Shown piece after piece: positions 62,451 to 64,000 of a DNA stretch of 64,000 bases. Each line of letters begins with the position of its first letter. The first letter of the stretch is position 1. The notes below the pieces were generated by a model. That model had not been told where the DNA came from. It worked only from the letters and a program-made list of their open reading frames with translations, and did not search any database. Source of the stretch: Gammaproteobacteria bacterium (GTDB lineage Bacteria; Pseudomonadota; Gammaproteobacteria; Steroidobacterales; Steroidobacteraceae). Both the position numbers and the translations under genes were made by a program. The stretch is taken from NCBI GenBank assembly GCA_016874295.1, contig VGUH01000006.1, positions 55,188 to 119,187 on the forward strand, written 5' to 3'.

Positions 62451-64000
62451 CTACGGGGTTGGAGGGTTGCCGGGGTTCCCGTTGACCGCAGCGACTGCCA
62501 GAGCGGCGCGCTCACCCTCGTGCAGCGCCCCAACCACAGTGGCCGGGTGGGTAACGTGGGTGGCCTCTCCAGCGAAGAAGATTCGGTCCTCGGCAACCGG
62601 AACTTGAAGGTCTCGCCGTCGGTTTTGGTCGGCGGACTCGAAGGTCCCCACCATCGCGTACGAGTAGGCGCCGAGCGTATACGGCGCAGCCCCCCAGTTC
62701 TGCACGATCCCCTCGATGTAGTGCGCGGTGGCCGGGTTCTCCTCCCCGGGAAAGGTCGCGTCGAGATCGGCGAGGATGGCGTTCACGATCGCTTCGTCGC
62801 CGGCAGCCCCCCCGCCCGCAGTCTCCGCGAGTCCGGTCAGCGCCAGCGCGTTGTCTCCCATCGGGTAGCACATCATCACGTAGGAGGTTGTCCCGCTCTT
62901 GTAATCGCTCGGAATCCAACAAAATCCGGCCACGCCTTCGGTCACCATCGAGCCCAACGCCACGCCTTCGGTCTCCCACCATGGCGCGCTGAAGCGCAGC
63001 GGCACCTTCATCCCTGCGTCTATGCCGATGCCGTTGTACGCATCAACGGTTGTGTCCGGCAAATCAGGCACAAAGTCGATTTTCTCGGCCTGCAGGACGC
63101 CAATTGACACGGTGACGATGACCTGATGCGCGAGGTGCACAGCGCCGGAGAGGTCGGTAACGGCCACGCTTTCCCCGCTCGTGTCGATCGTGACGACCGG
63201 GCTGTTCAGCCGGAGGTCGCTGTTGGCGACCACGTCGTCCCACCACACCGTTTCCAGGGCGTCGGAGTAGCCGAGGTCCTTGTCCCCGAGCACCCTGATG
63301 CCGTTCGACAAATCCCATCCATAGTCCTGAATGGCGAGGCTTTGCGCGCCGAGCTTGTGGAGGCTCGTCGCGAACACGGAGCCGGCGAACCCCGCATCGT
63401 AGATGTGATACGCACGGTGACCGACACCCACACCATACTCATAGAGCACGTCGTCCGCGAGCGAGGTCGTGGGATCGGGGTGAAGTTCCGTCCTCCAGTA
63501 CCAGTCGTAGATGTCCCACGATTGGGTCACGTCGGGATCATCAGCGCACGCGCGAGCTGCTCCGGCGACGGTCCAGCAGGTGTTGGTGCCCCCGTCCATG
63601 GAGTACACCTCAGCACCGTTGTACCCAGACACGTATATCGACTCACCGTACTCCCCGGTAATGGCAGGCCAGACAGGGTTGTCGCCCACCGCCAAGTAGT
63701 GCTCTTCCGCTCCGAGATCGACGCGCATGTCGCCCAACGTGGTGCTCTTTACGCGCCCTCCGATACGATCGGTCGCCTCGAGGATCAGGACATCATACCC
63801 CTCGGCTATCAGCGTCTTCGCCGCATAAAGGCCTGCGCTGCCCGCGCCTACGACGATGACGTCGTGACTCTCGGCGGCGGCGGCGTCGATGCGGATGCTC
63901 AGCGCCTGGGAATCGCTGTTGGGCGGAGAAGCGGAATCCGTGACGGTGATCGTGAAGCTCGACGTACCCGGCGTGCCCGAGGGCGTGCCGGAAATCGCGC
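62451..64000 (-). CDS. Flavin-containing amine oxidase, N-terminus beyond the window
   Basis: 516 codons visible. The FAD dinucleotide loop VVGAGSAGLYAAKTLIAEGY lies at about 63880-63820, followed by EATDRIGGRV. The substrate domain follows, then the C-terminal FAD motif FAGEATHVTHPATVVGALHE near 62540. Upstream of the FAD domain, up to the window edge, the frame reads ISGTPSGTPGTSSFTITVTD, the end of a putative Ig-like (He_PIG) repeat. The protein is therefore a modular, probably exported oxidase of amines or amino acids. Its stop is at 62451. Confidence 0.88.
   Translation of the reverse strand, partial: AISGTPSGTPGTSSFTITVTDSASPPNSDSQALSIRIDAAAAESHDVIVVGAGSAGLYAAKTLIAEGYDVLILEATDRIGGRVKSTTLGDMRVDLGAEEHYLAVGDNPVWPAITGEYGESIYVSGYNGAEVYSMDGGTNTCWTVAGAARACADDPDVTQSWDIYDWYWRTELHPDPTTSLADDVLYEYGVGVGHRAYHIYDAGFAGSVFATSLHKLGAQSLAIQDYGWDLSNGIRVLGDKDLGYSDALETVWWDDVVANSDLRLNSPVVTIDTSGESVAVTDLSGAVHLAHQVIVTVSIGVLQAEKIDFVPDLPDTTVDAYNGIGIDAGMKVPLRFSAPWWETEGVALGSMVTEGVAGFCWIPSDYKSGTTSYVMMCYPMGDNALALTGLAETAGGGAAGDEAIVNAILADLDATFPGEENPATAHYIEGIVQNWGAAPYTLGAYSYAMVGTFESADQNRRRDLQVPVAEDRIFFAGEATHVTHPATVVGALHEGERAALAVAAVNGNPGNPPTP

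Noticed and set aside
62004..63107. A 367-codon plus-strand gene after the second tRNA repeat
   Set aside because: Most of it is antisense to the amine oxidase and its first codons cross the tRNA remnant. Only a short segment from 62101 has any signal-peptide character.
1..64000. CRISPR array, prophage or secretion-system cluster
   Set aside because: No regularly spaced repeats, cas genes, phage structural genes or secretion machinery were seen. The only mobile features are one defective IS and the tRNA-repeat cassette.

Overview
The window is GC-rich, densely packed chromosomal DNA from a Gram-negative bacterium. A class III PHA synthase (phaC/phaE) with phasin and PhaR, three TonB-dependent receptors, an RND efflux pair, a Fur-type promoter and many lipoproteins point to a gammaproteobacterium, perhaps near Steroidobacterales, Nevskiales or Xanthomonadales. 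That placement is inference. There is no rRNA, no intact tRNA and no CRISPR array.

Layout. 1-4660: start of an M32 carboxypeptidase, then an RND permease and its membrane fusion lipoprotein, all on the minus strand. 4689-7401: PHA module, with phaC/phaE on minus and phasin plus phaR on plus; a TGC(N3)GCA palindrome overlaps the -35 box of the phasin promoter. 7518-11464: Ada/MGMT-type repair protein, LEA-type lipoprotein, PadR regulator with a membrane partner, DUF192 protein. 11475-21475: a TonB-dependent receptor surrounded by a TPR-sulfotransferase, a TPR-Fe(II)/2OG oxygenase, a frameshifted methyltransferase and a TPR-Asp/Asn hydroxylase. This is the best candidate here for an undescribed functional unit. 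21526-26466: zinc-ribbon proteins, fatty-acid desaturase, S41 peptidase, bactofilin, and a frameshifted VOC-cyclase fusion. 26555-34358: FG-GAP lipoprotein, reverse transsulfuration pair (gamma-lyase and CBS), EamA transporter, an internally deleted IS481-type element with a perfect GCTAGC duplication, and an M20 peptidase.

34431-43310: TSUP permease, a chimeric junction between a Tat leader and a headless TonB receptor, gamma-glutamyltransferase, a siderophore receptor behind two Fur boxes, and a frameshifted L,D-transpeptidase. 43325-45140: homocysteine methyltransferase fused to an ArsN2-like acetyltransferase, next to an ArsC arsenate reductase. 45298-55328: CocE hydrolase, ParB-like protein, RTX-cytochrome c fusion, amidase, metallo-beta-lactamase-fold protein, and a two-subunit molybdenum hydroxylase. 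55418-57736: AbrB/DUF6036 pair (possible toxin-antitoxin) and a PuuA-like glutamine synthetase. 57845-62400 is a decayed accessory region: truncated SDR, internally deleted VOC gene, Nim-like flavoprotein, and a two-gene periplasmic cassette between direct repeats that carry the 3' half of a tRNA-Phe. 62451-64000 is a flavin amine oxidase running off the window.

Two patterns recur. Four genes carry single-base frameshifts, two of them missing one base at the same octamer in the same phase. Several other genes have lost internal or 5' segments. Both could be biology or assembly error, and raw reads would decide.
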